64,000 nucleotides of DNA from Legionella sp. PC997 (lineage in GTDB: Bacteria; Pseudomonadota; Gammaproteobacteria; Legionellales; Legionellaceae), in contig NZ_CP059576.1 in NCBI RefSeq assembly GCF_014109825.1, positions 1,390,001 through 1,454,000 on the forward strand, read 5' to 3'. Positions 53,692 through 62,455 of the stretch are shown here, piece after piece. The notes below the pieces were generated by a model that did not search any database, was not told the origin of the DNA, and saw only the letters and a list, made by a program, of their open reading frames with translations. Every line of letters starts with the position of its first letter. Position 1 is the first letter of the stretch. Both the position numbers and the translations under genes were made by a program.

Positions 53692-55155
53692 ATGTGGAAT
53701 GAAAAAGTAACAAAGCCTTTTCTGATTATTTATATTGGTCTGTTGTTCCTTGCAACCTTTTTCATCATTCCAACCATAACCAGTTTTTATTACTACGCTT
53801 GGGGTAAACAATTAGCTTGGTCTTATTTTGACGGACCACCCATGATCGCCTATTTTTTCCATATTTCTCGAGCAATTTTTGGGGATACTTTTTTTTCCAT
53901 TAATATTATCGGTTTTTTATGCTTGATTGTAGGTGCTTATTATATATACAAAACCGGTACACTCTTGCACAACCAACAAACAGGATTAATTAGTGCGCTG
54001 ATATGGGTTGTTTTGCCTACTACCACCGAAAGTGTTTTTGTTCGTGTTTTATATGATGCACCATTGAATTTATTTACGATTCTGTCGTTTTATTCTTTTG
54101 CGCGTTACATTTTATACAAACGCATTCTTGATGTGTATCTTTGTGCTTTGTTTATTGGAGCAATGATCTTATCTAAATATACTGCTGTTGTAAGTGTGAT
54201 GGGGCTTTTGGTCTATGTTATTTTTTCCAAACAGCGGCAACTTTTTAAAAATGGACATTTTTACTTAGCCTGTCTAATCATTATTTTAATGATTTCTCCT
54301 GTAATCTATTGGAATATCCAGCATGATTGGATCTCAATTACTTATTTATTAAATTTCCACAGTCAAACTCAAAATCATACTACCATATCCCATAGTCTCT
54401 TAAGGCTTTTAAGTACATTAGTAGTTAATTTTTCAGTTTTCCTCTTGTTGACTGCATTTGGATGGTATAAGTATCGAAAAAACCAACCTACATCCGATAA
54501 CCAAGTTTTGGAACTCACTTATGCAGTATTATTTGTGGGCTTATTATTTTGGTTCATATCAACCCTTCTGGGTGGAAGTGCCCGTGCTATTTACCTAACA
54601 CCTCTAGGCATGAATATTGCCTTAGCAACAGGATATTTCATTACAAAATATAATTACCACCGTTTTTTTAAGTGCTGTTATCCCGTTTTTTTAATCTTTA
54701 GTCTCATGGTGATTGTTGTTAATTCATGGCCAATCGCAACATATATGAAAAAAGGTAAGTTTTACACGGTATTACAAAAAGCGATTAAAGAGCCAGAAAT
54801 CATAAAAAAAGGACTGCCTATAGCTGCTGGATATTATACTAATGCTTCAGCGTTGAATTTTTTTATGCCCAATGAGTCAGTTCATGCAATTCCTTGCAAC
54901 GATATCAATCAATATCAATACTGGGATAAAGCCTTTTTAGAAGCATTATCCAAAGGGGAAATTGCTAAAATCTACTATTTTGATTTTAAAGATACGAAAC
55001 AATGTCCTGAACAATTTTTTAATCAATGCCGATCAGTCGCAACAATTTCTCACAATAAGATCATCCCAGTAATTCACAAATTAACTAAGCCAAGATATTT
55101 GTTTGTGTACGAATGTTCATCGCCACGTACCCAAATTTCAAATGCAAAGACCTAA
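53692..55155 (+). CDS. Glycosyltransferase family 39-like membrane protein
   Basis: 487 residues with about 11 membrane helices and the ArnT/PMT-type first loop: FYYYAWGKQLAWSYFDGPPMIAYFFHISRAIFG. The Asp-Glu pair expected before it in canonical PMTs is not present in this form. It probably transfers a lipid-linked sugar to an envelope component, with the acceptor unknown. It lies downstream of the CrtC/UbiC-like operon (116 bases) with its own RBS (AAAGGAA). Confidence 0.8.
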   Translation: MWNEKVTKPFLIIYIGLLFLATFFIIPTITSFYYYAWGKQLAWSYFDGPPMIAYFFHISRAIFGDTFFSINIIGFLCLIVGAYYIYKTGTLLHNQQTGLISALIWVVLPTTTESVFVRVLYDAPLNLFTILSFYSFARYILYKRILDVYLCALFIGAMILSKYTAVVSVMGLLVYVIFSKQRQLFKNGHFYLACLIIILMISPVIYWNIQHDWISITYLLNFHSQTQNHTTISHSLLRLLSTLVVNFSVFLLLTAFGWYKYRKNQPTSDNQVLELTYAVLFVGLLFWFISTLLGGSARAIYLTPLGMNIALATGYFITKYNYHRFFKCCYPVFLIFSLMVIVVNSWPIATYMKKGKFYTVLQKAIKEPEIIKKGLPIAAGYYTNASALNFFMPNESVHAIPCNDINQYQYWDKAFLEALSKGEIAKIYYFDFKDTKQCPEQFFNQCRSVATISHNKIIPVIHKLTKPRYLFVYECSSPRTQISNAKT

Positions 55156-55336
55156 TATAACCAGGGAAACAGGAGCATAAATACTTGAGTTGGATGCCCT
55201 CGAGCTGCTCCTGAACTTATTTCTTGGTTCAGATTTTTCCGATTGCACTCCTAATCTTATAAAGTAATAATACATTCTGAATTCCACTCGTCGCAAACAT
55301 GTTGTGTTTGTATGGCTTATTTTATAAGGATGATAA

Positions 55337-55774
55337 ATGAAACAAAAACTGCTCATTGGATTTACAGCTGTCGCTCTGACTTTTGCAAGCATATCTTATG
55401 CTGATTTTACCTTTTACTCGGGTTCAAATAATTGTGAAGATATTCCTGGAAATTGGGCTGGATCAGGTAAGGCTTCTAATTGGTTGATAGGGGAGTGTCA
55501 TTACAATGGAGCAGGAATAGTTGGAGCTGTAGATACTACAGGCCATTTTGCGATTGAAGTCAATGCAGACAAACGTTCAGGAAGTCTTATATGTCCAGAA
55601 CATCATTCAACGAAACTGCGTGGAATTTGTGTGAATGGAACGGTAACCATTAAGACAGAATACGGTAACTTGAACGGTATTTTTTCACAAAATTCAGGAA
55701 GCGCAAAAGGCAAGCTTACGGTTTCACCTGGCATGGACGTCGATGTTGCTATTCAATTTAAACGAGTTAGTTAG
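55337..55774 (+). CDS. Small exported protein (145 aa), unknown
   Basis: Signal peptide 1-22 (SYA), then a compact beta-rich domain with four cysteines (NCEDIPGNW, GECHYNG, LICPEHH, GICVNG) likely to pair in the periplasm or outside the cell. I do not recognise a family. Glycine-rich turns resemble a small beta barrel. The frame is followed by a strong terminator. Confidence 0.7.
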   Translation: MKQKLLIGFTAVALTFASISYADFTFYSGSNNCEDIPGNWAGSGKASNWLIGECHYNGAGIVGAVDTTGHFAIEVNADKRSGSLICPEHHSTKLRGICVNGTVTIKTEYGNLNGIFSQNSGSAKGKLTVSPGMDVDVAIQFKRVS

Positions 55775-55793
55775 ATAACTGGGAAGCGGGGAG

Positions 55794-55830
55794 GTGAAAT
55801 TTAGAAAGTTTCGAGTCTAAATTTCACTTT
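55794..55830 (+). terminator. Long perfect hairpin after the 145-aa gene
   Basis: Perfect 12-bp stem GTGAAATTTAGA/TCTAAATTTCAC with a 10-nt loop, followed by TTTG. 19 bases past the stop codon. Confidence 0.7.
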
Positions 55831-55864
55831 GAGCGTCTAGACTTAATTTGAAGAAATAAGCCCT

Positions 55865-57001
55865 TTAGTTTAATGATTCTTTTAAAGTCACAATGTGCTG
55901 ATAGGCTTCATTTATCCGTTCTTGGCTGATTTCTCCAGAGTGAACTTTGGCTTCAATAATATTAATGACTTGAATTGGGTCTTGTGATGGAACCGATAAA
56001 TTATTACCAAATATCAGCATATCTGCACCTGCATTGATCGCCAATACTAAAGCTTGCTCAAGCCCATAATTATCGCTAATCGCCTTCATTTGCATATCGT
56101 CCGTGATGATAACCCCGCGGAAATGGAGTTGATTCCGTAGAAGCTCGGTTAAGATTTTATGAGATAGAGTGGCTGGCAATCCTGAGGGATCTAACTGACG
56201 ATTCACGATATGTGCGGTCATAACCACTCCACATGCTTCAGGTGAATTCAGTGCGCGTTCAAAGGGTTCTAATTCGTAAGTTCGCCAAGTATCTGTAACA
56301 TCGACAAAACCCTGATGTGAATCCTGGGTTGAGCTGCCATGCCCTGGAAAGTGTTTGTAAGCACATTGAATTTTCTGATTTAAGAAATGATGGCTATAAA
56401 TATTTGCATAGCGTGTCACTTGTTTTGGATCACTAGAAAAACTTCGATTTTTTTTTCCAATGATTGGATTATCAGGGTTAACATTTACATCCAATTCTGG
56501 AGCAAAGTCTAAGTTAAATTCCGCCATTTTTAGAGTATGAGCCATAGGTGCAGCAGCAGTTTCTGCTTCTTTAACACTTCTATTACCCACTTCGGCTGCA
56601 GATAAAGTTGGAGGAAACCCGTATTGTTCTCCTAAACGATTGACTTGGCCCCCTTCATAATCTACCGAAATTAATAGAGGTAATTGCACTCGATGATGTT
56701 TTAAATTACCTTGTTCTGCAAAATATTGGAGCTCATGATTCAGCTTTTTTACTTGTTCTGGATTTTCAATATTCTTGTCAAATGTTTTTGTCCGAAAATT
56801 GTAGTCAAATAAGATAACACCACCGATATTATGATCTTCAATTGTTTTTACTATTGGGGATCGATTATTTATTTGTTTCCCATCAAAACCAATAAGCAGC
56901 ATTTGACCAATTTTATCTCGTAAACTTACTTCGGTGGTAATACCAGCGAAACAACTTACAGAGAAAAATAAAGTGAGAAAAAGCGAAAAAAAATAATTCA
57001 T
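55865..57001 (-). CDS. GH3 beta-N-acetylhexosaminidase (NagZ-like), exported
   Basis: 378 residues. Signal peptide 1-19 (CFA), then a GH3 N-domain: VGQMLLIGFDG, LLISVDYEGGQVNRL and KHFPGHGSSTQDSH. The last supplies the mobile Asp-His general acid/base of NagZ-type enzymes. The nucleophile Asp lies in GVIITDDMQMKAI. Cytosolic NagZ of Gram-negatives has no signal peptide, so this one probably trims N-acetylglucosamine from peptidoglycan or chitin-like glycans outside the cytoplasm. Confidence 0.9.
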   Translation of the reverse strand: MNYFFSLFLTLFFSVSCFAGITTEVSLRDKIGQMLLIGFDGKQINNRSPIVKTIEDHNIGGVILFDYNFRTKTFDKNIENPEQVKKLNHELQYFAEQGNLKHHRVQLPLLISVDYEGGQVNRLGEQYGFPPTLSAAEVGNRSVKEAETAAAPMAHTLKMAEFNLDFAPELDVNVNPDNPIIGKKNRSFSSDPKQVTRYANIYSHHFLNQKIQCAYKHFPGHGSSTQDSHQGFVDVTDTWRTYELEPFERALNSPEACGVVMTAHIVNRQLDPSGLPATLSHKILTELLRNQLHFRGVIITDDMQMKAISDNYGLEQALVLAINAGADMLIFGNNLSVPSQDPIQVINIIEAKVHSGEISQERINEAYQHIVTLKESLN

Positions 57002-57159
57002 ATGTGGTCCATATACTTACCAAATAGGTCAAAGTGTACCATTTAGTTCCAAATTGTTCAATCTGTATCTTATTTCACCTATAGTAGTCCAGTATACCTT
57101 AGTGTTGAGAGTTGCTATTATTCCCTTATTCATTATCAAATATTGTAGGAAATAGGGCT

Positions 57160-57852
57160 ATGACTACCGTCAGTGAATACTTTAATGAGAATTGGCAACG
57201 CTATCAAAGCACTATTAAAAATAATACCTTATATCATCGTGAAATGGTGCAGGCATTACAAAGATTTCTCTCGACTCATATAGGAAATCGTTCTTTTTCT
57301 TTTGTGGATGTTGGATGTGGTGACAGTAGTACGGTTGCTTCTGTACTTTCAGCTACCTCAATAGAAAGATATATAGGTATTGACGCAGCGCCAGACGTTT
57401 TAAAAATGGCTGAAAATACCTTGGCCTTACTTCCGTGTAAAAAAGAGTTCATTGCGGATAATATGACGGTGGCTCTTCCTCGTTTATCGGTTCCCGTGGA
57501 TGTAATCTTTACCAGTTATGCTGTTCATCATTTATCGCTACAGGATAAAATCAACTTTATTGCTACTTGCAAACAAAAACTAAATCCCAATGGTTATTTG
57601 TTAATGATTGATGGTGTTCTTCAACTGGATCAGACACGGGAGGAATGGTTGAATGCTTTGAAATCACGTATTGTTGAAAGTAACCCTGATATTACTAATG
57701 ACGAAATCATAGCACGGATGGAACATCCGCGTGCGGATGATTACCCCGAATCCATTGACACCTTTGCTCAAATTGCCCAGCAGCAATCCTGGAGTAATTT
57801 TCAAGTTCTTGTAGATAAAGGAATATTTGCTTTTATGGCCTTTTCTAAATAA
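57160..57852 (+). CDS. Class I SAM-dependent methyltransferase
   Basis: 230 residues started at 57160, where AGGAAATAGGG precedes the ATG; a TTG 16 codons earlier is unlikely. FVDVGCGDSSTVASVL is motif I, YIGIDAAPDVLKMAENTLALL motif II, and PVDVIFTSYAVHHL the post-motif. It belongs to the small-molecule group with C-terminal KQKLNPNGYLLMID. Substrate unknown. Confidence 0.87.
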   Translation: MTTVSEYFNENWQRYQSTIKNNTLYHREMVQALQRFLSTHIGNRSFSFVDVGCGDSSTVASVLSATSIERYIGIDAAPDVLKMAENTLALLPCKKEFIADNMTVALPRLSVPVDVIFTSYAVHHLSLQDKINFIATCKQKLNPNGYLLMIDGVLQLDQTREEWLNALKSRIVESNPDITNDEIIARMEHPRADDYPESIDTFAQIAQQQSWSNFQVLVDKGIFAFMAFSK

Positions 57853-57861
57853 TATTTTGAG

Positions 57862-57889
57862 TTCCTTAGAACTTAGCGATTCTGAGGAA
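57862..57889. terminator. Hairpin between convergent methyltransferase and thiM-like genes
   Basis: Stem TTCCTTAGAA/TTCTGAGGAA (one G-T pair) with an 8-nt loop in a 59-base gap between two stop codons. Confidence 0.5.
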
Positions 57890-57911
57890 TTATCCATAAC
57901 CCGGTTCGACA

Positions 57912-58691
57912 TTAAGTATACAATTGCGCTTTTATTGCATTCATATAGATTTTATCAATTATTCCAATAATTAATGAAGCAGGGCCTGAAGCACTACTGG
58001 AAGTAGTCCCAACACATTCAGCATAAAAATGCACAGCATTCTTAGCTGCTAAAAATGGATCAGGAATTACAGAATTAAAAACACTGATAATTGCTGAAAG
58101 TAAATTGCTTATCCCCGCCACTTTTTGAACCAACTCAGAATCAAAATTAAATTGATCGATTTGATTCTCCTTAACAACGAGATGTCTTTTTCCACTGACT
58201 ACAACAGATAATTTATATTTTTTTGATAATGATTTCGCATTATCTAATATCATTTTCTCTTCGAGTAGATGATTGTTACCTTGAATTATAAGTTCATCAG
58301 TCACTAAACTTGCAATTTCATTAGGATAGCCACGGATAATTGAAATTTGATGCATCTTTATCATTTTGGATACAACATCCGTTCGGTATCGACTTGCACC
58401 TGCTCCGACTGGATCTAAAATGATGGGGATATTCTTCTGGTTTGCTAGGGTACAGATGTAATTACTTAATTTAACAAATGGGTTATCTAATTTGCCTATA
58501 TTGATTACCACGGCTTTGGAAATTCCCAATAGTTCTTCAACTTCTTCTTCCGCACTACACATTAATGGGAAACCACCAATACTACGTATTCCACTTGCTA
58601 CATATTCCATTGGAAAATAATTGGTAATGTTTAAAATAAAAGGTTTTTGGTGTCTGATATTCCTCAAAGCTTCATTTACTTCGGGTGTCAT
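57912..58691 (-). CDS. thiM: Hydroxyethylthiazole kinase-like protein (ThiM family)
   Basis: 259 residues of the ribokinase-like ThiM family: NITNYFPMEYVASGIRSIGGFPLM, AEEEVEELL, NIGKLDNP, DPVGAGASRYR and the closing GPASLI. ThiM phosphorylates 4-methyl-5-(2-hydroxyethyl)thiazole in thiamine salvage. The normally invariant T-G-t-G-C active-site loop reads AGISNLLSA here (about 192-200), removing the Gly and Cys of the anion hole. Either the enzyme is impaired or its chemistry has changed. No thiE or thiD gene is adjacent. Confidence 0.82.
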   Translation of the reverse strand: MTPEVNEALRNIRHQKPFILNITNYFPMEYVASGIRSIGGFPLMCSAEEEVEELLGISKAVVINIGKLDNPFVKLSNYICTLANQKNIPIILDPVGAGASRYRTDVVSKMIKMHQISIIRGYPNEIASLVTDELIIQGNNHLLEEKMILDNAKSLSKKYKLSVVVSGKRHLVVKENQIDQFNFDSELVQKVAGISNLLSAIISVFNSVIPDPFLAAKNAVHFYAECVGTTSSSASGPASLIIGIIDKIYMNAIKAQLYT

Positions 58692-58865
58692 GAAACAAAT
58701 CCATTTTTCAACAAGTTCAATTAAAATTACTTTAGCGCACTTTTTTAATTAAGTGAATTCATAACGAGTATAAAGAATGATGCGATTTAAAAGGATGATT
58801 TGCTTTTTCAAGCATGTCGAACTAAGTTTAAATTTGAAGGAATTTTAATCTCAAGGAGAGTATAA

Positions 58866-59003
58866 ATGTCAAAACATGATAAATTTAAAAAAGAATCACA
58901 AGATGCACGTCGCCATGATCAACAGCACTCTACTCATCCTGATAAGATGAAACCTACTCACGAAAAAACTAAATTAGAGACCCATCCTAATAAGAAGAAG
59001 TAG
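58866..59003 (+). CDS. Very small hydrophilic Lys/His-rich protein (45 aa)
   Basis: MSKHDKFKKESQDARRHDQQ, then HPDKMKPTHEK and THPNKKK. The frame has a strong RBS (AAGGAGAG) and ends 24 bases before a perfect terminator, so it is likely a real gene. It is highly charged and has several histidines, possibly for metal or nucleic acid binding. No family recognised. Confidence 0.55.
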   Translation: MSKHDKFKKESQDARRHDQQHSTHPDKMKPTHEKTKLETHPNKKK

Positions 59004-59027
59004 AATAAAGTAAAGAAAATTTGTTAC

Positions 59028-59058
59028 AAGCCTTACCTTCTAAGGTAAGGCTTTGTTT
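59028..59058 (+). terminator. Strong bidirectional terminator
   Basis: Perfect 12-bp stem AAGCCTTACCTT/AAGGTAAGGCTT with a 2-nt loop, followed by TGTTTG. It lies between the small plus-strand gene and the minus-strand GCG-type peptide gene. Confidence 0.75.
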
Positions 59059-59065
59059 GACGGTA

Positions 59066-59299
59066 TTAATAACAGCGTAATTGTCCCCAAACATTTCTCC
59101 AGCAGCCTGGATGGTATGGAGCGGGCCTTGCATTGGGTCCTGGGCTGTTGTATACGCACATGCCATATATATTCCTATGAAATCCATGTCCGCAACCTTG
59201 AGCTGCGCTGGCAATAGACGTATAACCTAGGGCGAAGAATAATGAACCGACTATAATTGCTGTACGTACTATTTTTGAAAGATAGAAACTTGTATTCAT
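59066..59299 (-). CDS. Small secreted GCG-type cysteine protein (77 aa)
   Basis: Signal peptide about 1-32 (ASA). The mature part is AQGCGHGFHRNIYGMCVYN, then a Pro-rich linker and PGCWRNVWGQLRCY. The motif G-C-G-x-G-x-H-R-x3-G-x-C-x2-N is like the GCG/CRPN small-protein family found near some RiPP loci. The four cysteines suggest disulfides or metal binding. It is encoded 182 bases downstream of a radical SAM gene on the same strand. RBS AAGGAGG. Confidence 0.7.
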   Translation of the reverse strand: MNTSFYLSKIVRTAIIVGSLFFALGYTSIASAAQGCGHGFHRNIYGMCVYNSPGPNARPAPYHPGCWRNVWGQLRCY

Positions 59300-59481
59300 T
59301 ACATCCTCCTTGGGTTTATCTTTTTTTTCACTCAGCTTAAGTATAGAGTTTATTTTTTAATTTGCATAAATTTTAAGCAAATATCTTTGATTGTTTCTAT
59401 ATGATTGTAAATCGCTAAAAATATCTTTTTTAAACATACTTTTGAAGTGAGTTTAAATCCAAAGATATGCTTAAAAATTGC

Positions 59482-60570
59482 TTACCACGACTCATCCCAC
59501 AAACTTAATTGTTTGTAGGTTGAATCTTCTTTTTTGCAAAATTTGCTGATTTCTAAATCTGGAGAGGGTTCGATATTTAAGTGGAATTTTTTACAAGCAA
59601 GGTGGAATCGAGTTTTTAATAGATTGGCATATTCCCCCTCTCCCCGCATTCGAATTCCAAATCGGGAATCGTATTCTTTTCCACCGCGCATTTGACGAAT
59701 TAGGCTCATTACATGCTCGGCTCTTTCTGGGAAGTGTTTGGTAAGCCATTCTTTAAATAATTCTTTTACTTCGTAAGGTAGTCTAATTAACACATAACTG
59801 GCATGTTTGGCCCCACTCTCTGCTGCAGCCTTCATGATTTTTTCCAATTCCATGTCATTGATCATCGGAATGATAGGGGCAATCATAACACGCGATGGTA
59901 TTCCATGGTCAGTTAAGTGTTTAATTATTCTGATTCGTCCTGCCGGTGCAGTAGTTCTTGGCTCCATAATTCTTTTCAAATCTTTTGATAGAGAGGTGAT
60001 ACTTACTGCAACTCGAACTAGATTTTGTGCAGCCATGGAGGACAGGATATCCAAATCACGTTCTATGAGCGCATTTTTTGTAATGATAATCACAGGATGA
60101 CGATGAACAGCTAATACGTTTAAAAGACTACGCGTAATAGCAAGCTTTGCTTCTGCAGGTTGATAAGGATCTGTATTTGCACCTAAGACAATGGGTTTGC
60201 AATGATAACTTGCTTTATTAATTTCTGTTTCCAAAAGTTTTGCAGCGTCCACTTTATAAAAGATTTTGGTTTCAAAATCGATTCCAGGAGATAAATTAAC
60301 ATATGAATGACTGGGTCTGGCATAACAATAAATACATCCATGTTCACACCCTCGATAGGGGTTAATTGACTGCTCAAAACCAATATCAGGAGAGTCATTA
60401 TGACTAATGACTGATTTGGCGCGTTCGGGTAATAAAAAAGTTTCTAAAGGAGGAAGGATCTCTTCTTCTATATCCCAGCCATCAGCGAAATGTTCACGGG
60501 TTTGCGGTTCAAATCGACCGTCTGGATTGCTTAGAGCACCTCGATTTTTAAGAGTCTGATTAGGTTTCAT
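59482..60570 (-). CDS. PA0069 family radical SAM protein
   Basis: 362 residues. The [4Fe-4S]-SAM motif is CEHGCIYCYARPSHSY (C-x3-C-x2-C) near residue 76. It is preceded by INPYRG and followed by LGANTDPYQPAE, as in the PA0069 and spore-photoproduct-lyase-like (SplB-related) group. Substrate is unknown. DNA, RNA or small-molecule repair has been suggested for related proteins. Single gene with a start 20 codons before conserved sequence. Confidence 0.87.
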   Translation of the reverse strand: MKPNQTLKNRGALSNPDGRFEPQTREHFADGWDIEEEILPPLETFLLPERAKSVISHNDSPDIGFEQSINPYRGCEHGCIYCYARPSHSYVNLSPGIDFETKIFYKVDAAKLLETEINKASYHCKPIVLGANTDPYQPAEAKLAITRSLLNVLAVHRHPVIIITKNALIERDLDILSSMAAQNLVRVAVSITSLSKDLKRIMEPRTTAPAGRIRIIKHLTDHGIPSRVMIAPIIPMINDMELEKIMKAAAESGAKHASYVLIRLPYEVKELFKEWLTKHFPERAEHVMSLIRQMRGGKEYDSRFGIRMRGEGEYANLLKTRFHLACKKFHLNIEPSPDLEISKFCKKEDSTYKQLSLWDESW

Positions 60571-60647
60571 AACAGCAGAGACTAAAATAAATGCTGTTTA
60601 TTGTACCATTAATGCCCAAAGAAACAGAGGAAAAACTGGAAGATGTC

Positions 60648-61079
60648 TTATTGATTAGGCCGATTTATTACGGAGGCGGTCATTCTTGATATGCATGTTA
60701 GTTTTCCTTCTTCATTAAAAATTTTCACGTCCCAAACTTGAGTAGAACGTCCCAGGTGAAAAGGGGAGGTAATTGCTGTGACTATTCCTTCTTTAACCGA
60801 ACGAATATGATTGGCATTAATTTCCAAACCGACACAAAAAAATTGATTCACATCAATAACTGCATTTGCTGCAGTACTGGCAACTGTTTCGGATAACGCG
60901 ACATTAGCCCCTCCATGAAGAATACCTATAGGTTGTCTGGTGCGAGCATTTACTGGCATCGTTGCTTTTAAGAAATCATCACCGATTTCAATAAATTCAA
61001 TGCCAAGAAATTCAGACATGGTATTTTTTCCGAACCGATTGAGAGCATCTAGAGTAATTTCTTTAAACCATATAGCCAT
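60648..61079 (-). CDS. PaaI/YdiI-type hotdog thioesterase
   Basis: 143 residues of a hotdog fold: MSEFLGIEFIEIGDDFLKATMPV and RQPIGILHGGANVALSETVAS, the catalytic helix region typical of PaaI/menI-like acyl-CoA thioesterases. It likely hydrolyses aromatic or small acyl-CoAs. Strong RBS AAGGAG. Confidence 0.88.
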   Translation of the reverse strand: MAIWFKEITLDALNRFGKNTMSEFLGIEFIEIGDDFLKATMPVNARTRQPIGILHGGANVALSETVASTAANAVIDVNQFFCVGLEINANHIRSVKEGIVTAITSPFHLGRSTQVWDVKIFNEEGKLTCISRMTASVINRPNQ

Positions 61080-61174
61080 TGATATCTCCTTTAAGGACGC
61101 TCAAACTTGTAAAATGTAAAAAGACACTAAAATAAGATAAACTTTATTTCTCCAAAAACCAATAAGAAATTTTT

Positions 61175-61450
61175 ATGACAAATCAAGCATGCATGAGATG
61201 TTATATCTCGGGAAAAGTCCAAGGAGTATGGTATCGCGCTTCAGCACAGAGAGAAGCGATTAAGTTAGATATCACAGGATGGGCGCGAAATTTGGACGAT
61301 GGGCGCGTAGAGGTATTTGCTTGCGGGACAACTGACAAGTTAAAATTATTTTATGCATGGTTAAAAAAAGGTCCCCAACTTGCTTTTGTAGAGGAATGTA
61401 CTTACGAAGAAGTCAATTGGCAAGAGCATCAAGGATTTGATACTTTTTAA
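61175..61450 (+). CDS. Acylphosphatase
   Basis: 91 residues with the acylphosphatase signature: CYISGKVQGVWYRASAQREA, then TGWARNLDDGRVEVFACG. The catalytic Arg in WYRAS and the Asn in WARNL are present. It hydrolyses acyl phosphates such as acetyl and carbamoyl phosphate. Confidence 0.95.
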   Translation: MTNQACMRCYISGKVQGVWYRASAQREAIKLDITGWARNLDDGRVEVFACGTTDKLKLFYAWLKKGPQLAFVEECTYEEVNWQEHQGFDTF

Positions 61451-61493
61451 TGAAACATAGGTATACCTGGGAGGCAGAGCGGTGCTTTTCCTA

Positions 61494-62420
61494 TTACTTA
61501 GAGTATACCTTAATAAAATACTCTATGGATTCAATTAATCGTGAGACTTGATCGGGTACAAATATTTCAAGTTGTGCAAAAACATGGATCATCCCCTTAA
61601 ATTCCTCTAATTCAACGGTAACTCCTAGGTTTTTTATTTTTTTTGCAAAATCAATTGCTTCATCAAATAGTGGATCATATTCAGCAGCCGCAATATAGCA
61701 AGGCGGTAATAATTCCAAATGTTTAAAATACATCGGTGATGCTTGAATTCGATCTCCACCATTTTTGAAATAATTGTCAAAATACCATTTAATTTTGTCG
61801 CGTGTAAGTAAATATCCTTCTCCATTTCGTTGATACGATTGATAGTTCATGGAAAAATCTACAGACGGATAAATCAATACTAATCCTTTAATCGCTTGAT
61901 CCCCTAGCTCTTTCATTTGATGACAGACAGAGAGTGCTAAATTCCCACCAGCACTGTCACCTGCTACAAAAACATGGTGGGTATCCACTTGAAACTCTTT
62001 GAGTAATGCAACTCTTTGCTCAAAAACAGCAATACAATCCATCAGTCCCGCTGGATAAGGAAATTCCGGAGCTAATCGATATCCCACAGAAAGGACTACA
62101 ACTTGACAGGTAACCGCAATTCGTCGACAAAGTGCATCATGGGTATCTAGACTTCCTGATAAATGTCCACCACCATGGAAATAAATAATTAAGGATAATT
62201 TTTTTTGGGGGGCGGGATGATAAATTCGTGTGGGTATCTCAAGATCAGCAACCCGTAATACAGGATTGCTCACTAGAGGTACGTATACTTTGGGTAGAGC
62301 AAAAGCCTCAGCTGTTTTTTCAGCAAGGTCACGTACTTCCTCCGGAATAAGGACAGCTTGCTTTGTATTGGTCAAATCCAAGAAGTTTTGTAATGATTGT
62401 GGTATATGACCCTGTCCCAT
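61494..62420 (-). CDS. Alpha/beta hydrolase (hormone-sensitive lipase family esterase)
   Basis: 308 residues. The oxyanion-hole motif HGGG (IIYFHGGGHLSGS near residue 81), the nucleophile G-D-S-A-G-G (near 154), Asp in AEYDPLFDEA and His in GMIHVFAQ place it in the GDSAG (HSL) esterase family. It probably hydrolyses short acyl esters. Strong RBS GGGAGG. Confidence 0.9.
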   Translation of the reverse strand: MGQGHIPQSLQNFLDLTNTKQAVLIPEEVRDLAEKTAEAFALPKVYVPLVSNPVLRVADLEIPTRIYHPAPQKKLSLIIYFHGGGHLSGSLDTHDALCRRIAVTCQVVVLSVGYRLAPEFPYPAGLMDCIAVFEQRVALLKEFQVDTHHVFVAGDSAGGNLALSVCHQMKELGDQAIKGLVLIYPSVDFSMNYQSYQRNGEGYLLTRDKIKWYFDNYFKNGGDRIQASPMYFKHLELLPPCYIAAAEYDPLFDEAIDFAKKIKNLGVTVELEEFKGMIHVFAQLEIFVPDQVSRLIESIEYFIKVYSK

Positions 62421-62455
62421 TGCTGCCTCCCTCTGTAGAACTATAGTGTCGATGG

